Source of the DNA: Palsa-504 sp963744575
Lineage (GTDB): Bacteria; Actinomycetota; Actinomycetes; Streptosporangiales; Streptosporangiaceae
Direction of reading: 5' to 3'
NCBI GenBank assembly: GCA_963744575.1
Contig: CAVUUF010000021.1
Span: forward strand, 1 to 43,631
DNA length: 43,631 nt
Below, one piece after another: positions 23,802 through 32,056 of this stretch. The stretch's first letter is position 1. Each line of letters starts with the position of its first letter. A program made the position numbers and the translations under genes. A model generated the notes under the pieces. That model was given only the letters and a program-made list of their open reading frames with translations. It had not been told where the DNA came from and did no database searches.

Positions 23802-24815
23802 TCAAGGGCGGGACTTACCCAGGCTGATGCCGAACTCGCGGTGCACGCGCTCCCAGAACGCGTCCCGCAGCCATTCCCGGGCCTCCTGGTAGGGGCGCAG
23901 CGACAGGCCGAGTTCCTTCTCCGCGTCGACGAGCAGTTCCTTGTCGATGACGGGCGGCAGGATCGGGCCGGGCAGCAGGTCCCTGATGTTGTCCCGGCCG
24001 CGGGTCAGGATCCACTTCTGCGCGACGTGCTCGCCCGCTTCCTCGACCCGGGTCCGGTCCGGCCCCAGCCGCGGCATCGGGCCGGTGCTGCTGATGGCGG
24101 GGAAGCCGCCGGTGTTGGACAGGGCCGGGTGCCCGCCGGTCCGCGACACCGAGCGGCGGTGCTCGCCGAACAGCTGGGCCGGCGAGGGCACCGCCGGCGC
24201 CGGGCCCAGGGTCGCGTCGGGCCGGGCCGCCTCGACAGGGACAGGCGGGTTCTTGGTGAAGTAGGGGCGCAGGAACGACCCGTCGAGCACGTCGACCGTG
24301 TCCGACTCCCAGACCAGGCGCTCGGCCTGGTTGGTGCCGTACGGCGGCTCGATGCCCCACAGGTGGACCCGGACCCCGAAGGCCTGGGCCGCCTCGACCG
24401 CGGGCACCATGTCCTCGTCGCCGGCGATGAGCACCGAGTCGGTGATCGCCCGGTGCCGGGCCAGCGCCTCCATGTCCGCCCTGATCTGCGCGTCCACGCC
24501 CTTCTGCTGGCCGCGCGCGTTCAGGTTGCCCAGCCGCAGCTTGACCCAGGGCATCTGGGCGATGACCCGCTGGTCGATGGTCGGCACCCGGTCCCGGGCG
24601 GCGTCGTACCAGTACACGCGGAGCAGTTCGCCCCGGATCAGCTCGTCGGCGTGCTTGGTGATCACCTGGATCAGCGGGACGGCGTCGACCCGGAAATCGC
24701 GGCGCGAGCTCGAGCCGAACAGCAGTTCGCCCGCCGCGGCATAGATATAGCCGACATCCACCATGACCGCGTAACGGGCCAGGATGGGCAGCGGGGCAGC
24801 GAATTCGGTCATCAT
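23802..24815 (-). CDS. NYN-domain (PIN-like) putative RNase
   Basis: 337 residues from ATG 24815 (a second ATG at 24812; GGAG lies just upstream). The N-terminal NYN domain (about 10-185) shows the acidic residues of PIN-like nucleases: Asp in YAVMVDVGYIYAAAG, KGVDAQIRADMEALA, and LIAGDEDMVPAVEAAQAFG followed by VRVHLWGIEP. A Pro/Ser/Gly-rich linker follows (about 190-250). The conserved C-terminal helical module (about 260-335) includes KWILTRGRDNIRDLLP and YQEAREWLRDAFWERVHREFG, which resembles an OST-HTH-type RNA-binding tail. The likely role is RNA processing; the substrate is unknown. Its position between pccB and accE is unexpected, since those usually adjoin. Confidence 0.85.
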   Translation of the reverse strand: MMTEFAAPLPILARYAVMVDVGYIYAAAGELLFGSSSRRDFRVDAVPLIQVITKHADELIRGELLRVYWYDAARDRVPTIDQRVIAQMPWVKLRLGNLNARGQQKGVDAQIRADMEALARHRAITDSVLIAGDEDMVPAVEAAQAFGVRVHLWGIEPPYGTNQAERLVWESDTVDVLDGSFLRPYFTKNPPVPVEAARPDATLGPAPAVPSPAQLFGEHRRSVSRTGGHPALSNTGGFPAISSTGPMPRLGPDRTRVEEAGEHVAQKWILTRGRDNIRDLLPGPILPPVIDKELLVDAEKELGLSLRPYQEAREWLRDAFWERVHREFGISLGKSRP

Positions 24816-24925
24816 CTCCGACTCTAGGGCAGGTCGGGGCGTGCGTGTGACACTTGCGCCACTTTTGCCGCACGGCTTGGATCTACCCAGATACGCTTGG
24901 TAAGCAGTTGCCTAGGCAATTGCGT

Positions 24926-26551
24926 CTAGAGCGGGATGTTGCCGTGTTTCTTCGGCGGCAGCGTCTGCCGCTTGGTGCGCAGGGTGCGCAGCGCGCGGGT
25001 CACCGCGAGCCTGGTCTCGGCCGGCCGGATGACCGCGTCGACGTAGCCTCGCTCGGCCGCGATGTACGGGTTGGCCAGCATGTCCTCGTACTCGGTGATC
25101 CGCTCGGCGCGCACCGAGTCGGGGTCCGCGGCAGCGGCCAGCTCGCGGCGGTACAGGATGTTCACCGCCCCCTGCGCGCCCATCACCGCGATCTGCGCGG
25201 TGGGCCAGGCCAGGTTGACGTCGCCGCCGAGGTGCTTGGAGCCCATCACGTCGTAGGCGCCGCCGTAGGCCTTCCTGGTGATCACCGTGACCTTCGGCAC
25301 GGTGGCCTCGGCGTAGGCGTAGATGAGCTTGGCGCCGCGGCGGATGATCCCGCGCCATTCCTGGCTCACCCCGGGCAGGAACCCGGGCACGTCGACGAAG
25401 GTCAGGATCGGGATGTTGAACGCGTCGCAGGTCCGCACGAACCGGGCCGCCTTCTCCGAGGCGTCGATGTCGAGGCAGCCGGCCAGGTGCACCGGCTGGT
25501 TGGCCACCACGCCGGCCGGCGAGCCCTCCACCCGGCCGAAGCCGACCAGGATGTTCGGCGCGAAGCCGGCCTGCACCTCGAGGAACTCGCCGTCATCCAG
25601 CACGTGGGTGATCACCTCGTGCATGTCGTAGGGCTGGTTCGGCGAGTCGGGGATGAGCGTGTCCAGCTCCGCGTCGTCCTCGTCGGGTTCGGTGTCGTCC
25701 TGCAGTCCGGCGTCCGGCCGCCCGGGCGGCTCGTCCAGGTTGTTGGACGGCAGGTAGGACAGCAGGTCGCGGGCGAAGTCGATGCAGTCCTGCTCGTCCT
25801 TGGCCTGGTAGTGCGCGACGCCGGACTTGGCGCCGTGCGCCTGCGCCCCGCCCAGGTCCTCGAAGGTCACGTCCTCGCCGGTCACCGTCTTGATCACGTC
25901 AGGTCCGGTGATGAACATGTGGCTGGTGCCCTCCACCATCAGGGTGAAGTCGGTGATGGCGGGGGAGTAGACCGCGCCGCCCGCGCACGGGCCCATGATC
26001 AGGGATATCTGCGGGACCACCCCGGAGGCCATCACATTGCGGTAGAAGATCTCGGCGAACAGGCCGAGGGCCACCACGCCCTCCTGGATCCGGGCGCCGC
26101 CGCCGTCATTGATCCCGATGATCGGGCAGCCGGTCTTCAGCGCGTGGTCCATGACCTTGACGATCTTCTCGCCGTAGACCTCGCCCAGCGAGCCGCCGAA
26201 CACCGTGAAGTCCTGGCTGAACACGCAGACCGGGCGGCCGTCCACGGTGCCGTACCCGGTGACCACGCCGTCCCCGTAGGGCCGGGTGGCGGCGATGCCG
26301 AAGTCGTGCGCGCGGTGCCGGGCCAGCTCGTCGAACTCGGTGAACGAGCCGGGGTCGAGCAGCAGGTCGATCCGCTCCCGCGCGGTCAGCTTGCCCCGCT
26401 CGTGCTGCTTGGCCACCGCCTGTTCGGAGCCCGCGTGCGCCGCCTCCTGCCGCCGCCGCTCCAGGCCGGCGATCTTGCCCGCGGTGGTGTGCGGGTCGGG
26501 GCTCTGCTCCTCGGGTTTGGCGGGTTCGGGCGCCGCGGCTTCAGTGGTCAT
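24926..26551 (-). CDS. pccB: Propionyl-/acyl-CoA carboxylase beta (carboxyltransferase) subunit
   Basis: 541 residues from ATG 26551. The carboxyltransferase moves CO2 from biotin on the alpha subunit to propionyl- or acetyl-CoA. The N-terminal half has KLTARERIDLLLDPGSFTEFD, DFTVFGGSLGEVYGEKI, INDGGGARIQEGV and GPCAGGAVYSPAITDF. The C-terminal half has VDVPGFLPGVSQEWRGIIRRGAK and KAYGGAYDVMGSKHLGGD. Asp in AYDVMG is the residue associated with propionyl-CoA preference in Streptomyces PccB, so a propionyl-CoA role is likely. TAGCCT on the - strand ends 7 nt before the ATG. It is divergent to ppc across 48 nt, and accE lies two genes downstream. Confidence 0.93.
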   Translation of the reverse strand: MTTEAAAPEPAKPEEQSPDPHTTAGKIAGLERRRQEAAHAGSEQAVAKQHERGKLTARERIDLLLDPGSFTEFDELARHRAHDFGIAATRPYGDGVVTGYGTVDGRPVCVFSQDFTVFGGSLGEVYGEKIVKVMDHALKTGCPIIGINDGGGARIQEGVVALGLFAEIFYRNVMASGVVPQISLIMGPCAGGAVYSPAITDFTLMVEGTSHMFITGPDVIKTVTGEDVTFEDLGGAQAHGAKSGVAHYQAKDEQDCIDFARDLLSYLPSNNLDEPPGRPDAGLQDDTEPDEDDAELDTLIPDSPNQPYDMHEVITHVLDDGEFLEVQAGFAPNILVGFGRVEGSPAGVVANQPVHLAGCLDIDASEKAARFVRTCDAFNIPILTFVDVPGFLPGVSQEWRGIIRRGAKLIYAYAEATVPKVTVITRKAYGGAYDVMGSKHLGGDVNLAWPTAQIAVMGAQGAVNILYRRELAAAADPDSVRAERITEYEDMLANPYIAAERGYVDAVIRPAETRLAVTRALRTLRTKRQTLPPKKHGNIPL

Positions 26552-26558
26552 GGGGATC

Positions 26559-26564
26559 AGGCTA
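26559..26564 (-). promoter_or_regulatory. -10 box for leaderless pccB
   Basis: TAGCCT, read on the - strand, ends 7 nt before ATG 26551. The opposite-strand -10 of ppc lies 24 nt away, so the two promoters share a 48-bp divergent region. Confidence 0.5.
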
Positions 26565-26587
26565 ACGGGCCGTTAACGTAGCCGGAC

Positions 26588-26593
26588 TACGCT
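26588..26593 (+). promoter_or_regulatory. -10 box for leaderless ppc
   Basis: TACGCT ends 6 nt before GTG 26600, with no Shine-Dalgarno. Confidence 0.55.
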
Positions 26594-26599
26594 CTACGC

Positions 26600-29338
26600 G
26601 TGAACAGGGAAACGGAGAGGCCCAGGGACCGGGCCAGGCAGCGGGACAGCGCCGCGCTGCCGGACCAGATGCGGCGCGAGGTCCGGCTGCTCGGTGACAT
26701 CCTCGGCGAGATCATCCGCGATTCCGAAGGGCCGGACCTGCTGGCCGACGTGGAACGGCTCCGGCACGCCGTGATCGACGCGCGGCACCGTGAACGCCAC
26801 GACGAGCCCGCGGCCGTGGCCGGCGACGACATCGCCAAGCTGGTCGCGTCCTGGAGCCTGGACCGGGCCGAGCAGGTGGCCCGGGCGTTCGCCGTCTACT
26901 TCCACCTGGCCAACCTGGCCGAAGAGCACCAGCGCATCCGCAACCTGCGGGAACGCGACACGGGTCAGCAGCCGGTACGCGAGTCGCTGGCCGCCGCGGT
27001 CGGCGAGGTGAGCCGGGATGCCGGGCCCGGGCATCTCGGCGAGCTGCTCGCGTCGCTGCGGGTGCACCTGGTGCTCACCGCGCACCCCACCGAGGCGCGG
27101 CGGCGCGCCGTCGTGGCGGCGCTGCGCCGGATCAGCGTGCTGCTCGACATCCTGGACGACCCGCGCGCCGCGGCGGCCGACCACGCCGAGGCGCGGCGCG
27201 AGCTGCGCGAGCAGATCGACCTGCTGTGGCGGACGTCGCAGCTGCGGGTCAAGGCGATGGACCCCATCGACGAGGTCCGCACGGTGATGACCGCGTTCGA
27301 CGAGACGCTGTTCCGGATCGTCCCCGCGGTGTACCGGGAGCTCGACCGGGCGGTGGCCGGCGCGTCCGCCGCGTCCGGGCGGGCGGCGACGCCGGTGCCC
27401 GCCTTCCTGCGGTTCGGCAGCTGGGTGGGCGCGGACCGGGACGGCAACCCGTTCGTGACCGCGCAGGTGACCAGGGAGACCGCGACGATCCAGGCCGACC
27501 ACATCCTGCGCGCGCTCGAGGCCGTCACGACCAGGATCGGCCGCGCGCTAACGCTGCACGACCAGACCACGCCGCCGTCCGCCGGGCTGCGGCGGGCGCT
27601 GGCCTCGGCCTCGGCCGCGCACCCGGAACTGCTGGCCGAGATCGCGGCCCGCTCGCCGCAGGAGCCGTACCGGACCTACCTGCTGTACGCGGCGCAGCGG
27701 CTGGCCGCGACCCGTGCCCGGCACGCTGACCTGGCTTACCGCGGGCCCTGGGACTTCCTCGCCGACCTGCGCGTGGTGCAGGAGTCGCTGGCCGCGGCGG
27801 GCGCGGTCAAGCAGGCTTACGGCGCGCTGCAGCACCTCATCTGGCAGGTCCAGACGTTCGGCTTCCACCTGGCTGGCCTGGAGGTCAGGCAGCACAGCGA
27901 GGTGCACACCAGGGCGCTGGCCGAACTCCGCGCCGCGGGCCCGCCCGGCTCCGAGCCCGGCGGGGCCTGGTCCCCGCAGACCGAGGAGGTGCTGGCCACG
28001 TTCCGCGCCGTGGCCTGGATCCAGGACCGGTACGGCGTGGACGCGTGCCACCGGTACGTGGTGAGCTTCACTCGTTCGGCGGACGACATCGCCGCGGTGT
28101 ACGAACTCGCCCGCTACGCCACGGCCGGCGGCCGGGTCCCCGCGCTGGACGTGGTGCCGCTGTTCGAGAGCGCGGCCGACCTGGCCGACGCGCCGGACGT
28201 GCTGACCGGCATGCTGGCGCTGCCCGAGGTCGCGGAGCGGCTGGCGGTCAGCGACCGGAAACTCGAGGCGATGCTCGGCTACTCCGACTCGGCCAAGGAA
28301 CTCGGGCCGGCCAGCGCCACCCTGCGCCTGTTCGACACCCAGGCCCGGCTGGCCGGGTGGGCCGCGGCGCACGGCATCCGGCTGACCCTGTTCCACGGCC
28401 GGGGCGGCGCGCTCGGCCGGGGCGGCGGCCCGGCCGGGCGCGCCGTGCTCGCCCAGGCACCCGGCTCGGTCAACGGGTCGTTCAAGGTCACCGAGCAGGG
28501 CGAGGTCATCTTCGCCCGGTACGGGCAGGAGGCGATCGCCAGGCGGCACCTGGAGCAGGTCAGCTCCGCGGTGCTGCTCGCGTCCTCCCCCCGGATAGCC
28601 GAGCGGACCGCGGCCGCGGCCGGAACCTACCGGGACGTCGCCGGCCGCATCGACGTGGCCGCCTGCGCCGCCTTCCGCGGCCTGGTCGAGGCCGACGGCT
28701 TCGCCGGCTGGTTCGCCCGGATCAGCCCGCTGGGCGAGATCGGCGGCCTGCGCATCGGCTCCCGCCCGGCCAGGCGCGGCCTGGCCGCATCGCCCGGCCC
28801 CGGCCCTGTTCCCGCCATGGACCTGGCCGACCTGCGCGCGATCCCGTGGGTTTTCGCCTGGTCGCAGACCCGGATGAACCTGCCCGGGTGGTTCGGCCTG
28901 GGCAGCGGGCTCGCCGCCATCGCCGACGCCGACGGCGCGGACGTGCTGCGGCGCGCGTACCGGGACTGGCCGCTGTTCGGCTCGCTGCTGGAGAACGCGG
29001 AGATGAGCCTGGCCAAGACGGACCGGCTGATCGGAGCGCGCTACCTGGCCCTGGGCGGTCGCCCCGACCTCACCGAGCGGGTGCTGGCCGAGTACGACCT
29101 GACCCGGCGGCTGGTGCTCACCGTGACCGGGCACGACCGCCTGCTGGCCAACCGGCACGTGCTCTCCCGCGCGGTCGCGCTGCGCGACCCCTACGTGGAC
29201 GCCCTGTCCTACCTGCAGTTGCGCGCCCTGGCCGCGCTGCGCGATGCCGCCCCCCAAGACCAGGAGCGCGAGCGACTGGAGCGCCTGCTGCTCCTCACCG
29301 TGAACGGCGTAGCGGCCGGCCTGCAGAACACCGGCTGA
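26600..29338 (+). CDS. ppc: Phosphoenolpyruvate carboxylase
   Basis: 912 residues from GTG 26600, the usual length. It carboxylates PEP to oxaloacetate, the anaplerotic entry to the TCA cycle. Catalytic motifs in order: the His in LTAHPTEARRRAVV (about residue 160), WVGADRDGNPFVT, GLEVRQHSEVH, MLGYSDSAKELGP, FHGRGGALGRGGGP with the mobile-loop arginine, WVFAWSQTRMNLPGW, and the C-terminal QNTG that closes the active site. Nothing is truncated. It is divergent from pccB, pairing two carboxylase genes that feed the C4 pool. A hairpin at 29464-29481 follows. Confidence 0.97.
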   Translation: MNRETERPRDRARQRDSAALPDQMRREVRLLGDILGEIIRDSEGPDLLADVERLRHAVIDARHRERHDEPAAVAGDDIAKLVASWSLDRAEQVARAFAVYFHLANLAEEHQRIRNLRERDTGQQPVRESLAAAVGEVSRDAGPGHLGELLASLRVHLVLTAHPTEARRRAVVAALRRISVLLDILDDPRAAAADHAEARRELREQIDLLWRTSQLRVKAMDPIDEVRTVMTAFDETLFRIVPAVYRELDRAVAGASAASGRAATPVPAFLRFGSWVGADRDGNPFVTAQVTRETATIQADHILRALEAVTTRIGRALTLHDQTTPPSAGLRRALASASAAHPELLAEIAARSPQEPYRTYLLYAAQRLAATRARHADLAYRGPWDFLADLRVVQESLAAAGAVKQAYGALQHLIWQVQTFGFHLAGLEVRQHSEVHTRALAELRAAGPPGSEPGGAWSPQTEEVLATFRAVAWIQDRYGVDACHRYVVSFTRSADDIAAVYELARYATAGGRVPALDVVPLFESAADLADAPDVLTGMLALPEVAERLAVSDRKLEAMLGYSDSAKELGPASATLRLFDTQARLAGWAAAHGIRLTLFHGRGGALGRGGGPAGRAVLAQAPGSVNGSFKVTEQGEVIFARYGQEAIARRHLEQVSSAVLLASSPRIAERTAAAAGTYRDVAGRIDVAACAAFRGLVEADGFAGWFARISPLGEIGGLRIGSRPARRGLAASPGPGPVPAMDLADLRAIPWVFAWSQTRMNLPGWFGLGSGLAAIADADGADVLRRAYRDWPLFGSLLENAEMSLAKTDRLIGARYLALGGRPDLTERVLAEYDLTRRLVLTVTGHDRLLANRHVLSRAVALRDPYVDALSYLQLRALAALRDAAPQDQERERLERLLLLTVNGVAAGLQNTG

Positions 29339-29463
29339 CCGGGCCCCTCGTCCTCCCGTTTCGATGCCCCGCTGGCACCGTGAGCAACATCAAGCAAAGT
29401 AATTCCTCGCGGCATCGCAGCCGACCGAATCATCGGGGAGTTTTTGGCCTATGGGGAAGCTTT

Positions 29464-29481
29464 GGGTCCCCAGGGGGGCCC
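29464..29481. terminator. Hairpin between ppc and alaX
   Basis: GGGTCCCC, loop AG, GGGGGCCC (one G-T pair) lies in the 216-nt gap between the convergent genes ppc and alaX. Further C-runs follow (GATCCTCCCGG, AATCCTCCCC), so this may be a degenerate member of the G6/C6 repeat family. Nothing else is recognised in the gap. Confidence 0.45.
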
Positions 29482-29554
29482 GGATCCTCCCGGTAAGCCA
29501 AATCCTCCCCGTTATTTCCGGAGAGGGGCGTGCCGTGACGCCGGCGCTACGCGG

Positions 29555-30286
29555 CTAGTCCGCGATCCGGATGCGGAGGCGGCGGAAGCCCTTGCCCTTG
29601 CTCTCGATCTTCACGACCCCGATCCGGCCTACCTGGCGGGTGGAGGCCACGTGGATGCCGCCGTCCGCCTGCTGGTCCAGGCCCACGATGTCGATGATCC
29701 GCACCTCCTTGACCTCCGGCGGCACCAGGTTGGTCGCGGTACGGATGATGTCGGGCAGGGCGAACGCCTCGTCCCGCGGCAGCACCCGGACGTCGATGCG
29801 CCGGCCGGCGGCGACCTCGGCGTTGCACGCCGCCTCGACGGCCTCGCGGAAGCCGGGCGGGACCTCCGGCAGGTTGAAGTCCATCCGCGCGGTCAGCGGC
29901 TCCATGTTGCCGCCGGTCACCAGCGCACCGAAGTCACGGAATACCACGCCGCACAGCACGTGCAGGCCGGAGTGCGTGCGCATCAGCGCGGTCCGGCGTT
30001 CGTCCTCCAGCGCGCCGCGCACCACGGTGCCGACGGCCGGCAGCTGATCGCCTTCGGCCGGGATCAGGTACAGGTCGTCGCCCTTGCGGGCGCCCACGAT
30101 CTGAGTCTGCACGCCACCCCAGAGCAGCACGCCATGGTCAGGTGGCTGGCCGCCGCCGCCCGGGTAGAACGCCGAACGGTCCAGCACGATCCCCTCGGCG
30201 TCCGCCGCGAGCACCCGGGCGTCCCATTCCCGCAGGGTCTGGTCGTCCAGTTCGAGCCGGTGCGTGCGCCATTGCGTGTCGTCCAT
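29555..30286 (-). CDS. alaX: Alanyl-tRNA editing protein, AlaX type
   Basis: 243 residues from ATG 30286. A free-standing relative of the AlaRS editing domain that hydrolyses mischarged Ser- or Gly-tRNA(Ala). The N-terminal barrel has the RSAFYPGGGGQPPDHG signature. The editing core has the zinc motif HSGLHVL (HxxxH). The later pair is ADGGIHVAST, where many members have a Cys in CGGTH; here the Cys position is Asp, so metal binding may use a different ligand or activity may differ. The gene follows the GT-C-like membrane protein by 10 nt and is presumably cotranscribed. Length fits the long AlaX class. Confidence 0.9.
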   Translation of the reverse strand: MDDTQWRTHRLELDDQTLREWDARVLAADAEGIVLDRSAFYPGGGGQPPDHGVLLWGGVQTQIVGARKGDDLYLIPAEGDQLPAVGTVVRGALEDERRTALMRTHSGLHVLCGVVFRDFGALVTGGNMEPLTARMDFNLPEVPPGFREAVEAACNAEVAAGRRIDVRVLPRDEAFALPDIIRTATNLVPPEVKEVRIIDIVGLDQQADGGIHVASTRQVGRIGVVKIESKGKGFRRLRIRIAD

Positions 30287-30296
30287 GGCCCGAAGC

Positions 30297-32036
30297 CTAG
30301 TCCGCCGGAGCGGCCTCGGCAGAAGCCGCCGGAGCGGCCTCGGCAGAAGCCACCGCGGCCCGGGTCCCGGACACGACGGGCGCGGGTTTCCTGATGCACG
30401 CCAGGCCGAGCGCCAGGCAGGCGAACGGGACGGCCGACAGCACGTACCGGTAGTCGACTTCGGACGCCGCGATCGGCGCCACCAGGTTGACGGTCCCGAC
30501 GCCCCAGGCCAGGCCCGCGTACTTGCCCCAGCCGCGCCAGCGCCAGATCAGCAGCACCAGCCCGGCCGCCATCACGAGGAAGAAAACCCAGCCGGGGAAC
30601 CATACCGGCAGCTGGTACAGGAACATGAAGTAGGCCCACGGCTGGACCACGTGCGTGTTCGAGCTGGTGTGCGCGTACCTTTCCTCGTCGTGCTGCATGT
30701 AGGGCGCCAGCGTGGTGACGTGCGGGGCCACGGTGAAGTGATCCGACAGGTAGTCCGTGGGCCGGTCGGTGGCGAAGAAGGTCAGGAACACCCCCTGGCC
30801 CACGGTCTTGATGTAGTCCACGGGCTGCGCCAGGATGGCCCGTTCGGCGAACTGCATGGCCAGCTTGTTGTTGTAGGCGTTGATGCCGGGGTGCGCGTCG
30901 GTCCGGTACCAGGCGCCGGGCGCCCACAGGTAGTCGGCGGGGGTGCGCTCGTTCAGCAGCGCGTCGACGGACCAGGCCGGGGCGGGCGAGGTCGGGTGGC
31001 CGGGCTGGTTCTCCCGGCAGAGCGGCACCAGGTCGGCCGGCGGCTTGATGACCGCGCAGTTGGCGAACGACATGGTCCGCGCCCACAGGAACATCCCGGT
31101 GCTGTTGGTGATGTTGAGCTGGCCGTACTCGGTGGAGAAGATGAGCACGTACCCGGCCAGCGGGATCGCGAACGCGGCCAGGCACGCGGTGATCACCTTC
31201 CAGCCGGCCCGCATGATCAGCAGGAAGGCGAGGACGATCACGATGACCGGGGCGCCGTTGCCGCGGATGACCGAAGCCCAGGACACCAGCAGCCCGATGA
31301 TCACCGCCTGCCAGATCGCCGGCCTGGGCCGCACGATGAGCATCGCGACGGCGATCATCAGCACGAAGATGAACAGGGTGTCGGACAGGATCGAGGATTC
31401 CAGCCAGATCTGCCGCGAGTCGAACAGCGTGGGCACGGCGGCCAGCGTCGCTCCCCAGGCCGGCAGGCCGCGGGTGCGCAGCACGCCATAGATGATCACG
31501 CCGAGCGCGATCCCCATCAGGTGCTGCAGCGTGGTCACCAGCAGCAGGCTGTGGAATGGCTCGAGCACCCGCAGCAGCAGCGGGTACCCGGCCGGCCGCA
31601 GCTGCGCCAGCGGCGTCAGGTGGACGCCTTCGGCCAGGTAGGAGAAGGAGTCCTGGATGAGCAGCGCGGGCTTGAACCCGAGCGCGGCGATGACCCGCGG
31701 TATGACCGAGACGCAGGCCACGACGGTGAACAGCCGGTGGTTCCGGCACAGCGCGGCCGGGGTCAGGCCGGCCGCCACCCGCCGGGCCCGCGCGATCTGC
31801 GGCTCAAGATCCCAGGAGATCTCCGGCGGCCACAGCCGCCAGCTCCGCTGGCGCTCCGGCGCGGCACTGCCCGACGGCGCGGCACTGCCCGACGGCGCGG
31901 CACTGCCCGACGGCGCGGCACTGCCCGACGGCGCGGCACTGCCCGACGGCGCGCTGCCGTCGCCCGCGCTGCCGTCGTCCGCGCCGCGGCGCCGGCTGGT
32001 TCCGAGACCGGTCAACGATTTCCCTCCTCCCGGCAT
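30297..32036 (-). CDS. GT-C-like polytopic membrane protein A
   Basis: 579 residues from ATG 32036. The N-terminus contains five tandem GSAAPS units, then a linker, then about ten hydrophobic segments. Features of GT-C glycosyltransferases are visible: an acidic residue in the first outer loop (LLIQDSFSYLAEG), the loop LESSILSDTLFIFV resembling the Glu/Asp motif of PMT-like enzymes, and a large extracytoplasmic loop (about 300-430) with NCAVIKPP and YLWAPGAWYRTDAHP. It probably uses a polyprenyl-linked sugar at the outer membrane face, but this is inference. It is paralogous to the gene at 32782-34278 (shared QHLMG, GLPAWGATLAAVP, CAVI-PP). Its start lies only 20 nt from the divergent birA start. 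The C-terminus ends in an Ala/Glu/Pro-rich repeat. Confidence 0.78.
   Translation of the reverse strand: MPGGGKSLTGLGTSRRRGADDGSAGDGSAPSGSAAPSGSAAPSGSAAPSGSAAPSGSAAPERQRSWRLWPPEISWDLEPQIARARRVAAGLTPAALCRNHRLFTVVACVSVIPRVIAALGFKPALLIQDSFSYLAEGVHLTPLAQLRPAGYPLLLRVLEPFHSLLLVTTLQHLMGIALGVIIYGVLRTRGLPAWGATLAAVPTLFDSRQIWLESSILSDTLFIFVLMIAVAMLIVRPRPAIWQAVIIGLLVSWASVIRGNGAPVIVIVLAFLLIMRAGWKVITACLAAFAIPLAGYVLIFSTEYGQLNITNSTGMFLWARTMSFANCAVIKPPADLVPLCRENQPGHPTSPAPAWSVDALLNERTPADYLWAPGAWYRTDAHPGINAYNNKLAMQFAERAILAQPVDYIKTVGQGVFLTFFATDRPTDYLSDHFTVAPHVTTLAPYMQHDEERYAHTSSNTHVVQPWAYFMFLYQLPVWFPGWVFFLVMAAGLVLLIWRWRGWGKYAGLAWGVGTVNLVAPIAASEVDYRYVLSAVPFACLALGLACIRKPAPVVSGTRAAVASAEAAPAASAEAAPAD
30302..30349. 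repeat. Two 24-bp direct repeats at the 3' end of the membrane protein gene
   Basis: Two perfect adjacent copies beginning CCGCCGGAGCGGCCTCGG encode the C-terminal repeat SAEAAPA of the protein. Being a multiple of 3 they keep the frame, and copy number could vary between strains. Confidence 0.85.
31861..31950. repeat. Five perfect 18-bp tandem repeats
   Basis: Unit GCGGCACTGCCCGACGGC, five identical copies, encodes five GSAAPS hexapeptides near the N-terminus of membrane protein A (- strand). Perfect identity at the DNA level suggests recent slippage expansion. The unit is in frame, so changes in number alter tether length only. Confidence 0.95.
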
Positions 32037-32056
32037 TTGAACAATAGTGGGTTGCC

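Noticed and set aside
24854..26581. 575-codon + strand ORF opposite pccB
   Set aside because: The pccB frame carries all carboxyltransferase motifs; the + frame is His/Arg/Gly/Asp-rich shadow sequence.
27548..29257. 569-codon - strand ORF opposite ppc
   Set aside because: Shadow of ppc; no domain visible.
31861..31950. Tandem repeats as a possible CRISPR array
   Set aside because: Units are directly adjacent with no spacers, lie in frame in a coding region and have no cas genes nearby.
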